DNA of 64,000 nt from Hymenoscyphus infarciens (taxonomy: Eukaryota > Ascomycota > Leotiomycetes > Helotiales > Helotiaceae): positions 102,455 through 166,454 of the forward strand of contig LLCB01000114.1 in assembly GCA_001414345.1 (NCBI GenBank). The letters are read 5' to 3'. The notes under the pieces were generated by a model. The model saw only the letters and a program-made list of their open reading frames with translations. It was not told the origin of the DNA and ran no database searches. A program made the translations under genes and the position numbers. Position 1 is the first letter of the stretch, and each line of letters starts with the position of its first letter. Shown here in pieces: positions 21,004 to 32,410 of the stretch.

Positions 21004-23382
21004 ATGGCGAGGACAGTTGCAGGAAATGGCAACGGTGCTGTAAAGTCCAGTACCGGCAACAGCTACTCCAAACCTGTTGCAAAGCGGTCACTGGAGTCGG
21101 CCGATTCTACCTCCACCACCACATACAAGAAGCCCAAGCTCCAAGAACGTACCGACTTCTCCAAATGGCGCCTATTGGATGAAGCAGGAAGGCAAACATG
21201 GCATTATCTCGAAGATGACGAGGAAGCCAAAGAATGGCCTCAGTCAACTGCAGACAAATATTTCCTGGGTCTGCCAACTGTATATACAACAACTTTTCTC
21301 TATGCGCAGTGTAACATCTGCTAACCTACCCAGAACCTCCCCGACCTACCCAAACCCAAGACCCCCCTCGATGCAGTAAAGAATGGACTTGAATTCTTCG
21401 AACATCTGCAACTCCCTCCTGGCAACTGGGGCTGTGAATATGGTGGTCCGATGTTCCTCCTTCCAGGCCTCGTTATCACTTGGGTGGTCACAGAAACTCC
21501 AATTCCAGCTCACATCGCGACGGAAATAAAGAACTATTTATTTGCTCGAGCACACCCGGAAGACGGAGGTTGGGGTCTACATATCGAAGGAGAAAGCACT
21601 GTCTTTGGAACGGCCATGAACTATACCACATTACGTCTGCTGGGAGTTAGTGAAGAGCACGAGAAGTTGGTGAAAGCTCGTGGAACCCTACACAAAATGG
21701 GAGGCGCCAAAAATGGACCGTACTGGGCAAAGTTCTGGCTCAGTGTACTTGGGGTGTGTCAATGGGATATCGTAAATCCCTGTCCTCCAGAGTTCTGGTT
21801 GCTGCCAGACTGGGCTCCTTTTGCCCCTTGGAGATGGTGGATCCACATGCGAATGGTCTTTCTTCCAATGTCATTTGTATGGTCGAGGAAATGGACAGCC
21901 AAAGAAACGGCGGTAGTTCTTCAACTCCGAGAGGAGCTGTTCATCGAGCCATACGCTACTATTAACTGGGGCGGCAACCGGAACAGTATATACCACAAGG
22001 ACAATTATCATCCCAAGACTTGGTTGCTAAATTCCGCGAATTGGTTTCTTGTCAATGTCTATCCATATTTCAGGACAAAGTCTTTGGTGCAGAAGGCAGA
22101 AGATTGGGTCTGGAAGCTGATTCAGATGGAGGACAAGAATACAGATTATTCTTGTCTTGCCCCTGTAAATGCTCCAATGAACTTACTCGTTTGCTATATT
22201 AAAGAGGGACCCAACGCATACTCTGTCCAACGACATCGAGATCGAATGGCGGATTTCTTGTGGGTTAAGGCCGAGGGAATGCTCGTAAATGGCACCAATG
22301 GTGTACAATGCTGGGATACCGCTTTCCTGATTCAAGCAGTCATGGATGCAGGTCTTGCCGAGGATGAGAAATGGCGACCAATGTTGACTAAGGCTTTGGA
22401 ATTCCTCGACGACCAACAAATCCGAGAAAACGTGGATGATCAGGCGATATGCTACAGGCAACAACGAAAGGGTGCTTGGGCTTTTAGTAATAAGGACCAA
22501 GGGTATGCAGTAAGTGACTGTATTTCCGAGGCGCTGAAAGCAGTACTGCTTCTCCAGAGAACACCTGGATACCCACAACTCCTCGAAGATCAACGTATTT
22601 ACGATGCCATTGACACTTTACTTACCTACCAGAACGCTTCTGGCGGATGTGCTTCTTATGAGCCAACACGTGGATCTGAAAGGTTGGAAATGCTCAACGC
22701 GGCAGAAGTCTTTGGTAGAATCATGATCGAATATGACTACCCGGAATGTACAACGGCAGTAGTGACAGCATTGTCATTATTCACACAGTATTATCCCAAA
22801 TATCGAACTACGGAAATCAAGGAGTTCAAGGCCAGGGCTGTCCAGTATATCCGAGATGCTCAATATCCAGATGGAAGTTGGTATGGAAGTTGGGGAATCT
22901 GCTTCACATATGCTGGCATGTTTGCGCTTGAGAGTCTCGCGAGTATTGGTGAAACTTACGAGAACAGCGAATTCTCTCGCAAAGGTTGTGATTTCTTGAT
23001 TTCCAAGCAAAGGGAAGACGGAGGATGGTCAGAAAGTTATAGAGTAAGTCAACTTCTAAATTCCTACTGTTCAAAATGCTAAAAGACTCAGTCATGCGAA
23101 ACCAAAATCTATACTGAACATCCAACTGGACCTCAAGTAGTCATGACCGCGTGGGCATGTATTGCATTACTCGAAGCACATTACCCAGATCGAACACCCA
23201 TTGAGAAAGGATTGAAGCTCATTATGAGTAGGCAGCAGCCTAATGGAGAGTGGTTGCAGGAGGCCATTGAAGGAGTTTTCAACAAAAGTTGCATGATTTC
23301 ATACCCGAACTATAAATTCATTTTCCCTTTCAAGGCGCTGGGGATGTTTGCGACGCGCTATGGGGATTCTGCTTTGCTTTGA
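21004..23382 (+). CDS. erg7: Oxidosqualene cyclase (lanosterol synthase type), 758 aa
   Basis: Three exons (21004-21279, 21334-23043, 23092-23382) give 758 residues, the usual length for fungal lanosterol synthases. The enzyme cyclises 2,3-oxidosqualene to lanosterol in the ergosterol pathway at the ER/lipid-droplet membrane. Evidence: multiple QW repeats ([50 protein letters not shown]), the NWGG active-site segment and [14 protein letters not shown] near the C-terminus. The protonating acid motif is [10 protein letters not shown]: the catalytic Asp and Cys are kept, but the usual DCTAE is DCISE here. The N-terminus has a 45-residue Ser/Thr/Lys-rich extension before [19 protein letters not shown] sister cyclase making another triterpene cannot be excluded from sequence alone, though length and overall features fit the housekeeping enzyme. 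Confidence 0.92.
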
Positions 23383-23657
23383 ATTTCAACGTATGATTTC
23401 AATAGCGTAGGAGTTTTCATTGTAATTATGACGATTATTAGGAACCAATTTAATGTAATAATATTCACACACTTGTTAGTGAAGTAGCCTAGTGCTGCCT
23501 ATGGGGAACTTTCCAGAAGCTCTTAACCCTGCGGCTCAGCCTTGTTGGAGCTCCCGCCATTTTTATTTACCACACTTGAACAACCAACAACCCCAAACCG
23601 AAATTATCTTCCAACGGATTTGACATACAATATCAGAAACCATAAAAAACTCACAAA

Positions 23658-24878
23658 ATGTCTTCCCACGCAGCCCGTGGTCAAGATGCCCTCGCAAAAT
23701 CCGATTACCCCGCCGCCGTCAAACACCTCACCCTCGCCCTAGAAGACAGCCCCTCACCACTATGGTATATCCAACGCTCGACCGCTTACCAACGAACCAA
23801 CCAACATGAACTCGCCCTCGCAGACGCCGACAATGCAGTTCTCGGTGCTGTCTCCCGATCCAGACGCGAGATGATTGCTACAGCTCAGTTTCGACGTGGT
23901 GTCGCGCTCTATAGTTTGGGACGGTTGGGTGATGCGCGTTTGTGCTTTAATTGGGCGCGGAAGTATAATGAGAAGGAGAAGGGATTGACGATGTGGTTGG
24001 GGAAGGTTGCTAAGGAGTATGATACTAAGGGGGGTGAGGGGGCGGAGAGTAATAAGACCACTGTTGCTGAGATTCCGGATAAGAAGGCTGTTGAGAAGAA
24101 GAAGGAGGTTAAGCCCAAGGCCGCGGAGGCTACAACTACAAGTACACCTGTCGCTGCGCCAAAGACTGTTACTGCTACGCCGAAGGAGAAGATCAGACAG
24201 GAGTGGTATCAATCGACCAATAGCGTTACCATTGAGGTCTTCGCGAAGGGTGTTCCAAAGGACAAGGCTGAGGTTTTGATAGAGGAAGGAAGTGTAAGTT
24301 GCAACTCTGTTTCTTTTCCGGTTCATGATGAAGGATGCCAATTATTATTGTAGCTCGAGATCAGTTTTCCAGTCGAAACCTCAAACAGCACCTACACCTA
24401 CCACGCCACCCCCCTCTTCTCCCCCATCGACCCCACCAAATCCTCCTACCGCATCACCCCCCACAAAATCGAAATCATCCTCCACAAATCTCCCCCCGGC
24501 ACAAAATGGTCCTCCCTCGAAGGCACTACACCAATTCCCTCCTCCACCACTGATCAACCAGCCAAGATCCCCGACGCAATCCTCAAACCAGCACCAAAGG
24601 CCGAAAAAGCACCAGTCTACCCTACCTCTTCAAAGACAGGACCTAAGGATTGGGAGAAATTGGGTGCAGACGAGGAAGTAGACGCTGATGGAGACGGAGT
24701 GAACGATTTCTTCAAGAAGCTTTATAAAGATGCGGATCCGGATACGAGACGGGCTATGATGAAGAGTTATCAGGAGAGTAATGGGACTAGTCTTAGTACT
24801 TCTTGGAGTGATGTTGGATCGAGAACTTTTGAGACAACTCCTCCTGAGGGATTGGAGGCTAAGAAGTGGGAGAGCTAA
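23658..24878 (+). CDS. sgt1: SGT1 co-chaperone (TPR-CS-SGS), 386 aa
   Basis: Two exons (23658-24293, 24354-24878) with a GTAAGT...TAG intron encode 386 residues. SGT1 bridges Hsp90 to client complexes such as SCF ubiquitin ligases and kinetochore assembly factors. Domain order is classic: an N-terminal TPR region (about 1-120, GQDALAKSDYPAAVKHLTLA and AQFRRGVALYSLGRLGDAR), a Lys/Ala-rich linker, a CS domain starting IRQEWYQSTNSVTIEVFAKG and running past the intron (LEISFPVET, PTKSSYRITPHKIEIIL), and an SGS domain (KDWEKLGADEEVDADGDGVNDFF, LYKDADPDTRRAMMKSY, ESNGTSLSTSWSDVG). All key SGS blocks are present up to the terminal KKWES. Cytosolic and nuclear. The predicted start is the first Met of the TPR frame. 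Confidence 0.95.
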
Positions 24879-25940
24879 TTCGGATGGTGGTTATGATTGG
24901 TGGCACTCGTGGTTGGGGGGATATGTCTTTATCATGATTGATGAAGGTTGAAAATGGGATCCGAGATTTGAGACTTTGCTTTTGCCTTGGATGGCTACTC
25001 TGGATGCGTGCGATTTTGCTGCGGCATATACCATGGCGTTTGAGGGCAATACTAAAACTTGGCATAGGATAGTGAGTTGCCTTTGTTGCATCTTCAGGAT
25101 GGAGACTAGATTTAGGGGAGTGAGCCCAAATATGAATCTTCTTCTCTTAGTTCTTTCCCTTCATCTCATTTCTTGTCTTGTAGTTTCCATTTCAGATGAG
25201 CATTATATTTGTGCATTATATTTGCAGATGTCCTTGGCCTGCAGAACTGCTGTACGAAATGTGATGTTCATCTCAAGTTCGCATCTCTATCTGGCATCTT
25301 TAATTCTTCCTTGGAAGAAGTTCAAAGGAAATCCCAACTGAAGCGAGCTTATGCCAGAAGATTAGGGTTGGATGGATGATTTCGTTTCAGTCTTGGACTT
25401 TCATTAATTGACTTGTCTTATACCAAGCAACTACATCCTTGCGGGGTGTGATTTCTCTGATTTGGCTTGTTGATCCTGTGAGTCGTCCCGTCCATTTCTC
25501 TCTTGGGATTACAAGAGGGATCATGCCTATGTGGTAAGACTTGCTTGCCTCGATAGGAAGGTGACTTTACTATCTGGGCATGTTCCTTCCTCCCAAATTT
25601 GTCGTATCTCTCGGTTGTCGTCTTACAACTGCATGGCTCATTAAAAGTTTAAAGGGGGGCTGGGCTGATGGAGCTTCTTGGGCTTGGGTCTTGGACTATG
25701 CTAAAGTAGCAAGGTTCACCGGACCGTCACATTGTAACAGGATCCAGGAACGAGGAGCACATGCATATGGAACGCCCCGTTGGTTACACTGACTTTACAG
25801 GGAGGGGTAGTATCAAACATGCGGGGTATCAACTTGGTGCGTGGTATAAGGTTAAGCCATTCTAGACCTTTTCAAGTACTTCTATTCTTGAGTCATCATC
25901 TTTCTACAAATCTCCTAGTGAGTGAAATGCACAAAACACA
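24879..25940. other. Intergenic, nothing recognised
   Basis: Carries the 3' flank of SGT1 and about 900 bp without supported genes. A 121-codon plus-strand frame at 24976-25341 has irregular composition and is treated as chance. Confidence 0.45.
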
Positions 25941-26246
25941 ATGGCAGAACAAGCAAACAACGACCCCCTCGACTTCTTCGTCTCCTTCGCCAGTACATCC
26001 CACTCCCCAAATCTCCCGGTCAATCCAAAAGACACAAAAAAGACATGGTTTATCGTTGATTGTAGCACACCCAGCGACCAGTTTTCGCAATTTCGAAGGA
26101 CGGCAAAGGAAGGAAAGTCTGAGCATTCCAGAGAAGTGCAAGTAGCCAGTTGTATGAACTCCATCAGCACTCCTCAATCACCAACATTTAACCTCGCTCG
26201 TAATCCGAGCCTTCCGGACTCCACATACATCCCCCTATTCCAATAA
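25941..26246 (+). CDS. Hypothetical small protein, 101 aa
   Basis: A single open frame with a good fungal start context (ACACAATGGCA) encodes 101 residues beginning MAEQANNDPLDFFVSFAST. The first third uses C-ending codons (GAC, CCC, CTC, TTC, GTC) as in expressed fungal genes, which argues for coding; the last third looks less coding. There is no signal peptide, membrane segment or recognised domain, and it is Ser/Pro/Asn-rich. It lies tail-to-tail with UBC7 about 125 bp away, so it might instead be part of a UBC7 antisense or 3' region. Function unknown; a further exon cannot be excluded. Confidence 0.35.
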   Translation: MAEQANNDPLDFFVSFASTSHSPNLPVNPKDTKKTWFIVDCSTPSDQFSQFRRTAKEGKSEHSREVQVASCMNSISTPQSPTFNLARNPSLPDSTYIPLFQ

Positions 26247-26370
26247 CGCCATGCTCCAAACAATGCAGCAAAAAATATGCTCGCTATTCGTATTCCCAGG
26301 TTCTCATAACTCATTGTCGTCCATCTTCCTTATCATTCCGCAATTCGGCGTCGAGAAAGTTCGAAGAGCC

Positions 26371-26965
26371 TCAAAGACCGAGCATCCGTCGACAACTCTC
26401 CCTAACCTTCTCCTCATACTCGGGTCTCCGTTCCCTCCACATCTTTGCAGCCTCGACATTGGCTGGACTCTCGTCATTGGGCTCTGCCAACATGCTCATA
26501 ACACTAATCAATATCTTCTCGACGCTTTGGATTGGTGACCAACGTTCGCTCGCATGCTCGTAGTGGTTTGGGTCGTCTCCAGGTGGGTGGAGGATAGAGA
26601 TACAGACTAGACCGCTTGGATAAACTGCCATCGATTAGCACACCATCTCATCTTCCCAACAAGTCCTTCCCATCCCAACATTTCTCCCTCCGACATGAAA
26701 AGAACCTGGAACACTCACCATTCGGATGCCACACCTCCCCCAAAAACCTCATACTCGGCGGCGCCAACGGGTAATCCTTAGGAAATTTCAACTCAGCGGG
26801 AAAGACGCCGCCTTCAAATGGTGTTCCCTCTGGTCCTTGAATGAGGGCTTCCCAGTAGAGAAGGTCATCTTCGGAGACGGGGCCGGCTGTTATGCCCTCG
26901 GGAGGGTTGTTGGAGAGCATTCTGTATTCTTGGAAGAGACGGCGTTGGGCGGTTGTTGTTGCCAT
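26371..26965 (-). CDS. ubc7: Ubiquitin-conjugating enzyme E2 (UBC7/UBE2G2 type), 166 aa
   Basis: Two exons (26719-26965 and 26371-26624) joined by a 94-nt GTGAGT...CAG intron give 166 residues, the normal length. The E2 carries ubiquitin as a thioester for ER-associated degradation ligases such as Hrd1 and Doa10. Evidence: N-terminal [20 protein letters not shown], the [20 protein letters not shown] strand region, and the active site [20 protein letters not shown] with the catalytic Cys. The insertion after it ([15 protein letters not shown]) is the acidic loop characteristic of the UBC7/UBE2G class and absent from most E2s. C-terminal [19 protein letters not shown] is conserved. The intron falls inside the HPN-to-Cys segment, at Val of WHPNV. 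Confidence 0.94.
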
Positions 26966-29555
26966 CTTGGCTGTTTGTTTTGGCTTCTGTTTATATTGCA
27001 GGTTTTGGGTGTGTTGAATAGGTAGAGGGTTTGAATATTTGGTGTTGTTGGTGTTATGGTAGCGATGATGTAGCTTTCGAAGATGTGAATGGTGGCATGG
27101 ATTGGTCGGGCCGAGATCGGAGAGGGGTTAGTCCGAGACCTCGGAAATCCCTACTGGGAGGTATTCAAACGATTCAATTTACCCTACTCTTACTATCGCC
27201 TTACATTCATTCGTTTTGAATCTTTCATTTCTGATAATTTTGATACTTTAGCTACTTCGCCACGAGCTTCCCCGATCTCTATTATATACGCTTCTTTTAT
27301 TGGCGAGCCCCCTTGATACTATATTAATACCACTTTCAGGTCTCTCGTTTTGTGTCTACTCATTATTTAGTTCCAATTGGATCAGCTAATCAGCTCAATT
27401 TCGAGCTCCTTGGACTTTCAATTCAACGCATTTTTACAAGTTCACCACCACCACCTATCGTCGAGTTGTGGGCCACCATCAGACCCAAGCCAGCGCAAAA
27501 CATTTCATTGCACATCGCATTCACCAATGACGCTATGAATGACGCTATAAACCACAGCTACCCGACGCTAAAAATAACCTTAAGCACCCCTGCCCGCACT
27601 AGTATTTCTCCCTCCGCTGCTTTTACAACATCAAACTTTGACAGAGTCACTATTAAGATATTTGTTAGCAACACACCAAAAAGTCACCACCTCAGATTTC
27701 CTTGAAAATAGTATGTAGAGTTAAAACTCAGTCACATGGCAATAGATATTAAATCATTTTTAAATTAGAGTTGAGGGCGCAAAGTTATTAAGAATGCGCC
27801 TGAGGGCGATAAAAGCGGCTCTCGAGATTTTTTTGCGATGTGCAACAAAACGGAAGTACCCCGGTACCTAGCGGGAGCTAGCGGGAAGGCGGGACTAGCG
27901 CGAGGACTAGTGTTGATTAAAGTTGGGGTTTGTAGCACGGTTCAATATAGTGAATCTGGATGGTGAAAATTCCGAGACAGAGAAGCGAACTCAGCGCACG
28001 CCCCTCCCATTTCAATAAAAAGATGTTATTCTAGTCTTTCGAAGTCTCATTCCATGTAGAATTTTGATTAAGCACGAGTCTCTCTGGAGAAAGGGAGCTG
28101 AAATGCCTTCATCCTGGTATTCACTCTTGACGTTGAGGTGTTATTCTCACCAGTGCTTAGCGATTGAGTTGTCAAATACTGAGAGGATTTTTCTGGAGGG
28201 TTACTACTCAAAGAATTGAATTGGCGCTCTCTATCAAGGTGTATGTTTGCTTTTCAGCCTGAACTTATGTTTCAAGGTAGTTGCATCAATTTTCTGCACG
28301 CTAAAAAAAGAAAGCAATGAGTCTAGTGATTAATGTACCTGGATTTTCAATTGATTCATAAGCAAAGCTGAAATGAAATTGAGGGACGCGGGCGGGTGAA
28401 TGATTTCTTGAACTCGTCTATGAGTTCCATGTGCTTAGAGTTCACTTTCTGACACTTAATAGATATAATGGCTTTGTGGTGAAAGAAATGAAACCAAAGG
28501 CCATAATTGATTACCCCACAGAACTCATGTTCTCTCCAATTACAACGGCAACTCTTATTTCAGCCATTCCCTACACATTCTCAACGTGTTCATGGTAAGT
28601 TGTCTTTCAAAACAAGAATCACAAAACTATTGTCCTCGCTGGATAACAAAGGTATCTATTCATTCCATCTTTTCCCAAATTTCCTCTGTCCCAACTTTTG
28701 CAAAAAGAAAAAGCCTTCCGCCTATCACAAACAAGCCTCACAGAGCACCCGATATACATACGTTTTCCTATATGTCGGGATTTCGGCCATTTGAACACTA
28801 CCCAATAGAGGAAAAATTCTTTGAAAATCGAATGGAATCAAGTTAGTGATGGCAAAGAGAAATCATCCTGTTGGATAAACAATGTAAGTTGACATAACCG
28901 GTGTATATTTGCGAATCGGGAATTTGATGAGATTGATGTTGGTTGGGAATTTGAAGTGAACAAGTACAACCGGTATCGTTTAGGTGTCAAATGTAGCGAG
29001 GACCCACCTTTGCCATCACTTACTCTTATACTGTACCTTTTGGAAGAAAGTAGAAGAATATGCGACCTAAAATGGGTGCTTCACTAGCTATACCCTGTCA
29101 TTGACTAAAATAGTAACTCTTAGGATGAGTTCTCTCGTTTAGACGTTGTACGAGAGCTGATACCTCTCTGCTTTGATACATTGCCACAGAGCTACTAGAA
29201 AACACCAATCGCCTGCTCTCTTTTCCTAAATTTTCGCTCCACTCTAGTGCTTTTGACACCAAAATAAAGTTTAAGAAAATCAGAGACCTCAGTATTTAAA
29301 AAATGTTTGACTTCCCATGTTCTCGAGTTAGATGACATGGTACGTTCACCGAAAACCAAGTTACATCAAACAATGATAAGATTGCCTTCTTGATTCTCGC
29401 TTACGTTCCGTGCCTGAAGCAACTTCCGAAAACAATTCAATACACTAGGAAATGAAGCGTCGAGTAAGACAAATTCCATTAAAGTATTCCCGGGAACCAT
29501 TGTTTCTTTGCGTATACGACCCCGACCAGACTCCATTGTTATTGATTTGTAGCTT
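26966..29555. other. Long non-coding stretch
   Basis: About 2.6 kb with no supported gene. A pyrimidine-rich region and several short frames lie at 27.2-27.7 kb and 28.5-28.9 kb, none with domain-like sequence. Near 27860-27910 there are repeated CTAGCGGGA-type words. The stretch is not notably AT-rich or CpA-poor, so it is not a RIP relic. Confidence 0.45.
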
Positions 29556-30298
29556 TCAAAACGTTGTGGTTTTATGATCCCCACGATGGCCCGTGTTTGG
29601 TCCTCTCTTGCAGGCAACCTTACATTTCTTGAGAATAACGGGAGCTGGGGAGGCTTCGCTATCTGTGAAGCAATATCAGAATTTATATCACTCTCTCGTC
29701 ATATCCGAAGAAGTTTTTACTCACGAGAAGGAGCCTCGAATTGCCATACTGCTTCAATCGAGTTGTCCTGTCCTTCCTCAGGCGAGATGTCGAATGGCAA
29801 TGTGATATTAGCTCGACCCTGAGTGAATTCCATACTTGTAGTGGAGTCCTGATCGTCACCACTCAAAGCACAGAGTCCCAGTTTTCCAGTCAGGTCTAGA
29901 CGTTCTAGAGTTGTAGAGAGCTCAGAAACGAACGGTTGAAAATGATGGACCTCGGGCTGGGGTGCCTCTCGATAGGTAAACTCATATGGGCTTACACCAT
30001 TCTTGGTGAAAACCCATGCGCTAGCTTTCACATCGTCAAGCTGTTGTGCAAGACTTGAGGTTTTCCAAGGCACAGCGACAGAACCGATGTTGACCAGCAA
30101 TTCGTTTTCCTCAAGTGAAAAGTGGTTATGAAGCAGGATGATTCCAAAGAGCTTCTCAACACCATGCTTGATGAAGACCTGTCCGATTTCTCTTGTCAAT
30201 AGGTCGATATCTGATGACTTCAGATTGTTCCCAGCATCCATGATGTTAGGAAGAAAGTTGTAGTCATGAGTGGAGTATGGAAGGACGGAGAGTGCCAT
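29556..30298 (-). CDS. Uncharacterised fungal protein, 226 aa
   Basis: Two exons (29721-30298 and 29556-29658) joined by a 62-nt GTAAAA...TAG intron encode 226 residues. The start is taken at the ATG at 30298 (MALSVLPYSTHDYNF); the frame is open further upstream but offers only a TTG there. Visible features are a helical region with IGQVFIKHGVEKLFGIILLHNHF, a middle segment typical of a globular domain (SAWVFTKNGVSPYEFTYREA) and a basic tail with two cysteines (LKKCKVACKRGPNTGHRGDH). No signal peptide or membrane segment. I do not recognise a characterised family; it resembles lineage-specific hypothetical proteins often expanded in mould genomes. Confidence 0.62.
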
Positions 30299-31003
30299 GC
30301 TGTTGGTTTCAACTGAGCTGAGAATAATAACAATAGGCTCGTAAACTACAAGTAAGATACCATCTAAGTGCACAAGGAAGTCTGATGGGTGCAACTGCGT
30401 TCTTATAGAAATTTCAAACTCCCCCGCTTTCCCCTCTTATCTCATTCTTTGTTTCTCAATTATACAGGAGCTTTGGAAATGTGTATACCTGAGTATCAAA
30501 GAAGCCCAAGCCTAGAATACCATTTTTGGGCGACACTGCATCCAGGTTTCACAATCTTGTTCTAATCGTAGCAGAAGAATAGTCTAACTGGACGATAACC
30601 AGCGCCATTGACATAAATTTTGACGTGTTGTCAAAGAGTAGTCAAAACTAAAACCGCCAAAATTCTTGCATGGACATCAAAAGGGCCCCACTGTAATCCA
30701 GTCTAGTAGAAAAGCCACTCCACCACATAGCGTTTCATTCCTTTCAAAAAATGCACATCTTTTCCAGAAACGCTATTTAGGCAAGCAATAGTATTGGTTC
30801 TTGATCTCAAACCATATGGTGGGCTTTTCAGAAACAGAACAATGATTTCATCGTCACGCTATTCGGAAGGTCACTGAGATTGGATCGAGTGCTCTGTGAT
30901 GAATTGTATTGTGAGCTTACAAGTTTGGTGCTGATATCGAAATCATTGGTTGATCTCTGAGATCTTGTCATGTAACAATTCCTTGTTTTCTCGAGATCAA
31001 GAC
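30299..31003. other. Intergenic, nothing recognised
   Basis: Upstream region of the 226-aa gene and 3' flank of the kinase-like gene. A motif GAAACGCTATTTAGGC and related GCGTTTC words are seen near 30730-30785, but no gene or repeat is supported. Confidence 0.4.
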
Positions 31004-32410
31004 TCACTTTTGTGCTTCTCTCTCCTGGTCCCAAAAAGCAACAAGTTCTCGAAGGCTAAGCCTCTCATTCGGATCAACCTTTAAACACCTCTGTACCACC
31101 TCTTTCCAACTATCTGGTAGGTCATGAGATGAATTCCAATAGACCAATACATCATCCGTGCTTTCCACAGCTTCAAACATTCCCATGTCTGTTTGATCTA
31201 GCAACATCCACATAGATCGCCCAAGGCTGAAGACCTCAGCTAGTTCGAGGGCTTTGGGGCAGGTCTTGCTCCACTCCAGAAACACATTCCAAATATTCCA
31301 GCCATTTTCACCAGGCGTAGTCAATGGCATATTTCGCCGTTCGGGACCGGAGTATTTTGTGTATCGAAGGGTAGAATTTCCGTCTTCCGTCGATTCCTCT
31401 ACGTCCCAAGTACCGTCAATCTCTGGAGCGGCGGTTGTAACAGGGGCATCACATTGTTCCCAATCAATCAGGACAAGTTTGCCATCTTCATCGAGCAGAA
31501 AATTGCCGGGTTTGATGTCCATGTGGTAGGTGTGTGCAACTAAGTGGGTGTGTGCGAGAGCGGAAGCCATCTCGTAACACCATTGTGCTTTTTGTGAGAG
31601 TGGTATGCGTTGACCGGATTTCACGTTCTCCTGTATTCGCTCGGCTAGTGTTCCGTTTGGAAGGAATGGATAGAGACTGCCGCACACAAAGGGTTTGCAC
31701 TCGCCGTACTTGTTTAAGGTCACCAGAGTTTCTGGGGGCGGCATAATATTGGGATGTAGCGGCATATTGGCAAGGAGCTCCAGTGATCTGTAGTAGGCTT
31801 TAATCTCTTCCTCGATGAGGCCGCTCTCGTAACCAAACAGATATGTTCTAAAGTCTATTCCTTTAAAAACAAATTTTGGGTTGGGCTGCTGAGAATCGTG
31901 GACAAGTGTGGAACAACCTCTCCCTCCGAGCTGCTCCAGTCGTATGAGATCTTTCAGGTCAACGGTGGTAACGGATTGCTTGAGTGAAAGTTGATCAAGG
32001 GTAGAGAGATGGTCAACATAATCGCTGAAGAGCTTTTCATGACAATGATTCCAAATAGTTCTGGATAGATCTTTGGGATTGAAGTCGTATACGTCAATTA
32101 CAACATCCAAGTCTTTGATATCCGGCTGACTGGAGCATTCCACCCAGACTGTTGCAACTGCTGACCATAGAGCGCTACGCATAGAAGCTCGATCCGGGAA
32201 GGTATTGAACTCGCCGTCGAGTTCTCGATCATGATAGCAGTTCACTATTCGCGTCGCTAGAGAAGATGGCGCTTGAGAATCGATTGTAAATCGGAAAATC
32301 AATATTTTCCCCAGCCCGTAAGCCTGAGCAAAGACAATCGTCTCGAGGTCGTTACCCCAAATCCACTCCCCCGTCACGCCCAGGGCATTCAACTCGTCTT
32401 GGTCTCCCAT
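31004..32410 (-). CDS. Protein kinase-like protein, 468 aa
   Basis: Single-exon frame of 468 residues. The N-terminal 160 residues are an unrecognised extension. The kinase fold then follows: a glycine-rich loop (LEQLGGRGCST), the VAIK-like lysine in FVFKGIDF, a C-helix Glu region (EEEIKAYYRSLELL), hinge CGSLYPFLPNGTLAER, catalytic loop HMDIKPGNFLLD (HRD reads HMD; Asp, Lys and Asn are intact), and the metal site LVLIDWEQ, where DFG reads DWE. An activation-segment-like SGPERRN and an end lobe with LDPNERLSLRE-like RCLKVDPNERLSLREL complete it. The key catalytic residues are kept, so activity is plausible despite the DFG change. It resembles the divergent fungal kinase-like families that are expanded in filamentous ascomycetes; substrate unknown. 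No signal peptide. Confidence 0.78.
   Translation of the reverse strand: MGDQDELNALGVTGEWIWGNDLETIVFAQAYGLGKILIFRFTIDSQAPSSLATRIVNCYHDRELDGEFNTFPDRASMRSALWSAVATVWVECSSQPDIKDLDVVIDVYDFNPKDLSRTIWNHCHEKLFSDYVDHLSTLDQLSLKQSVTTVDLKDLIRLEQLGGRGCSTLVHDSQQPNPKFVFKGIDFRTYLFGYESGLIEEEIKAYYRSLELLANMPLHPNIMPPPETLVTLNKYGECKPFVCGSLYPFLPNGTLAERIQENVKSGQRIPLSQKAQWCYEMASALAHTHLVAHTYHMDIKPGNFLLDEDGKLVLIDWEQCDAPVTTAAPEIDGTWDVEESTEDGNSTLRYTKYSGPERRNMPLTTPGENGWNIWNVFLEWSKTCPKALELAEVFSLGRSMWMLLDQTDMGMFEAVESTDDVLVYWNSSHDLPDSWKEVVQRCLKVDPNERLSLRELVAFWDQEREAQK

Noticed and set aside
22183..22593. Minus-strand 136-codon frame
   Set aside because: Antisense to the oxidosqualene cyclase coding exon.
23760..24341. Minus-strand 193-codon frame
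   Set aside because: Antisense to SGT1; leucine/arginine-rich composition is the complement of the Lys/Glu-rich linker.
27352..27705. Plus-strand 117-codon frame
   Set aside because: No domain, no conserved-looking composition, no supporting context; treated as chance in a long non-coding stretch.
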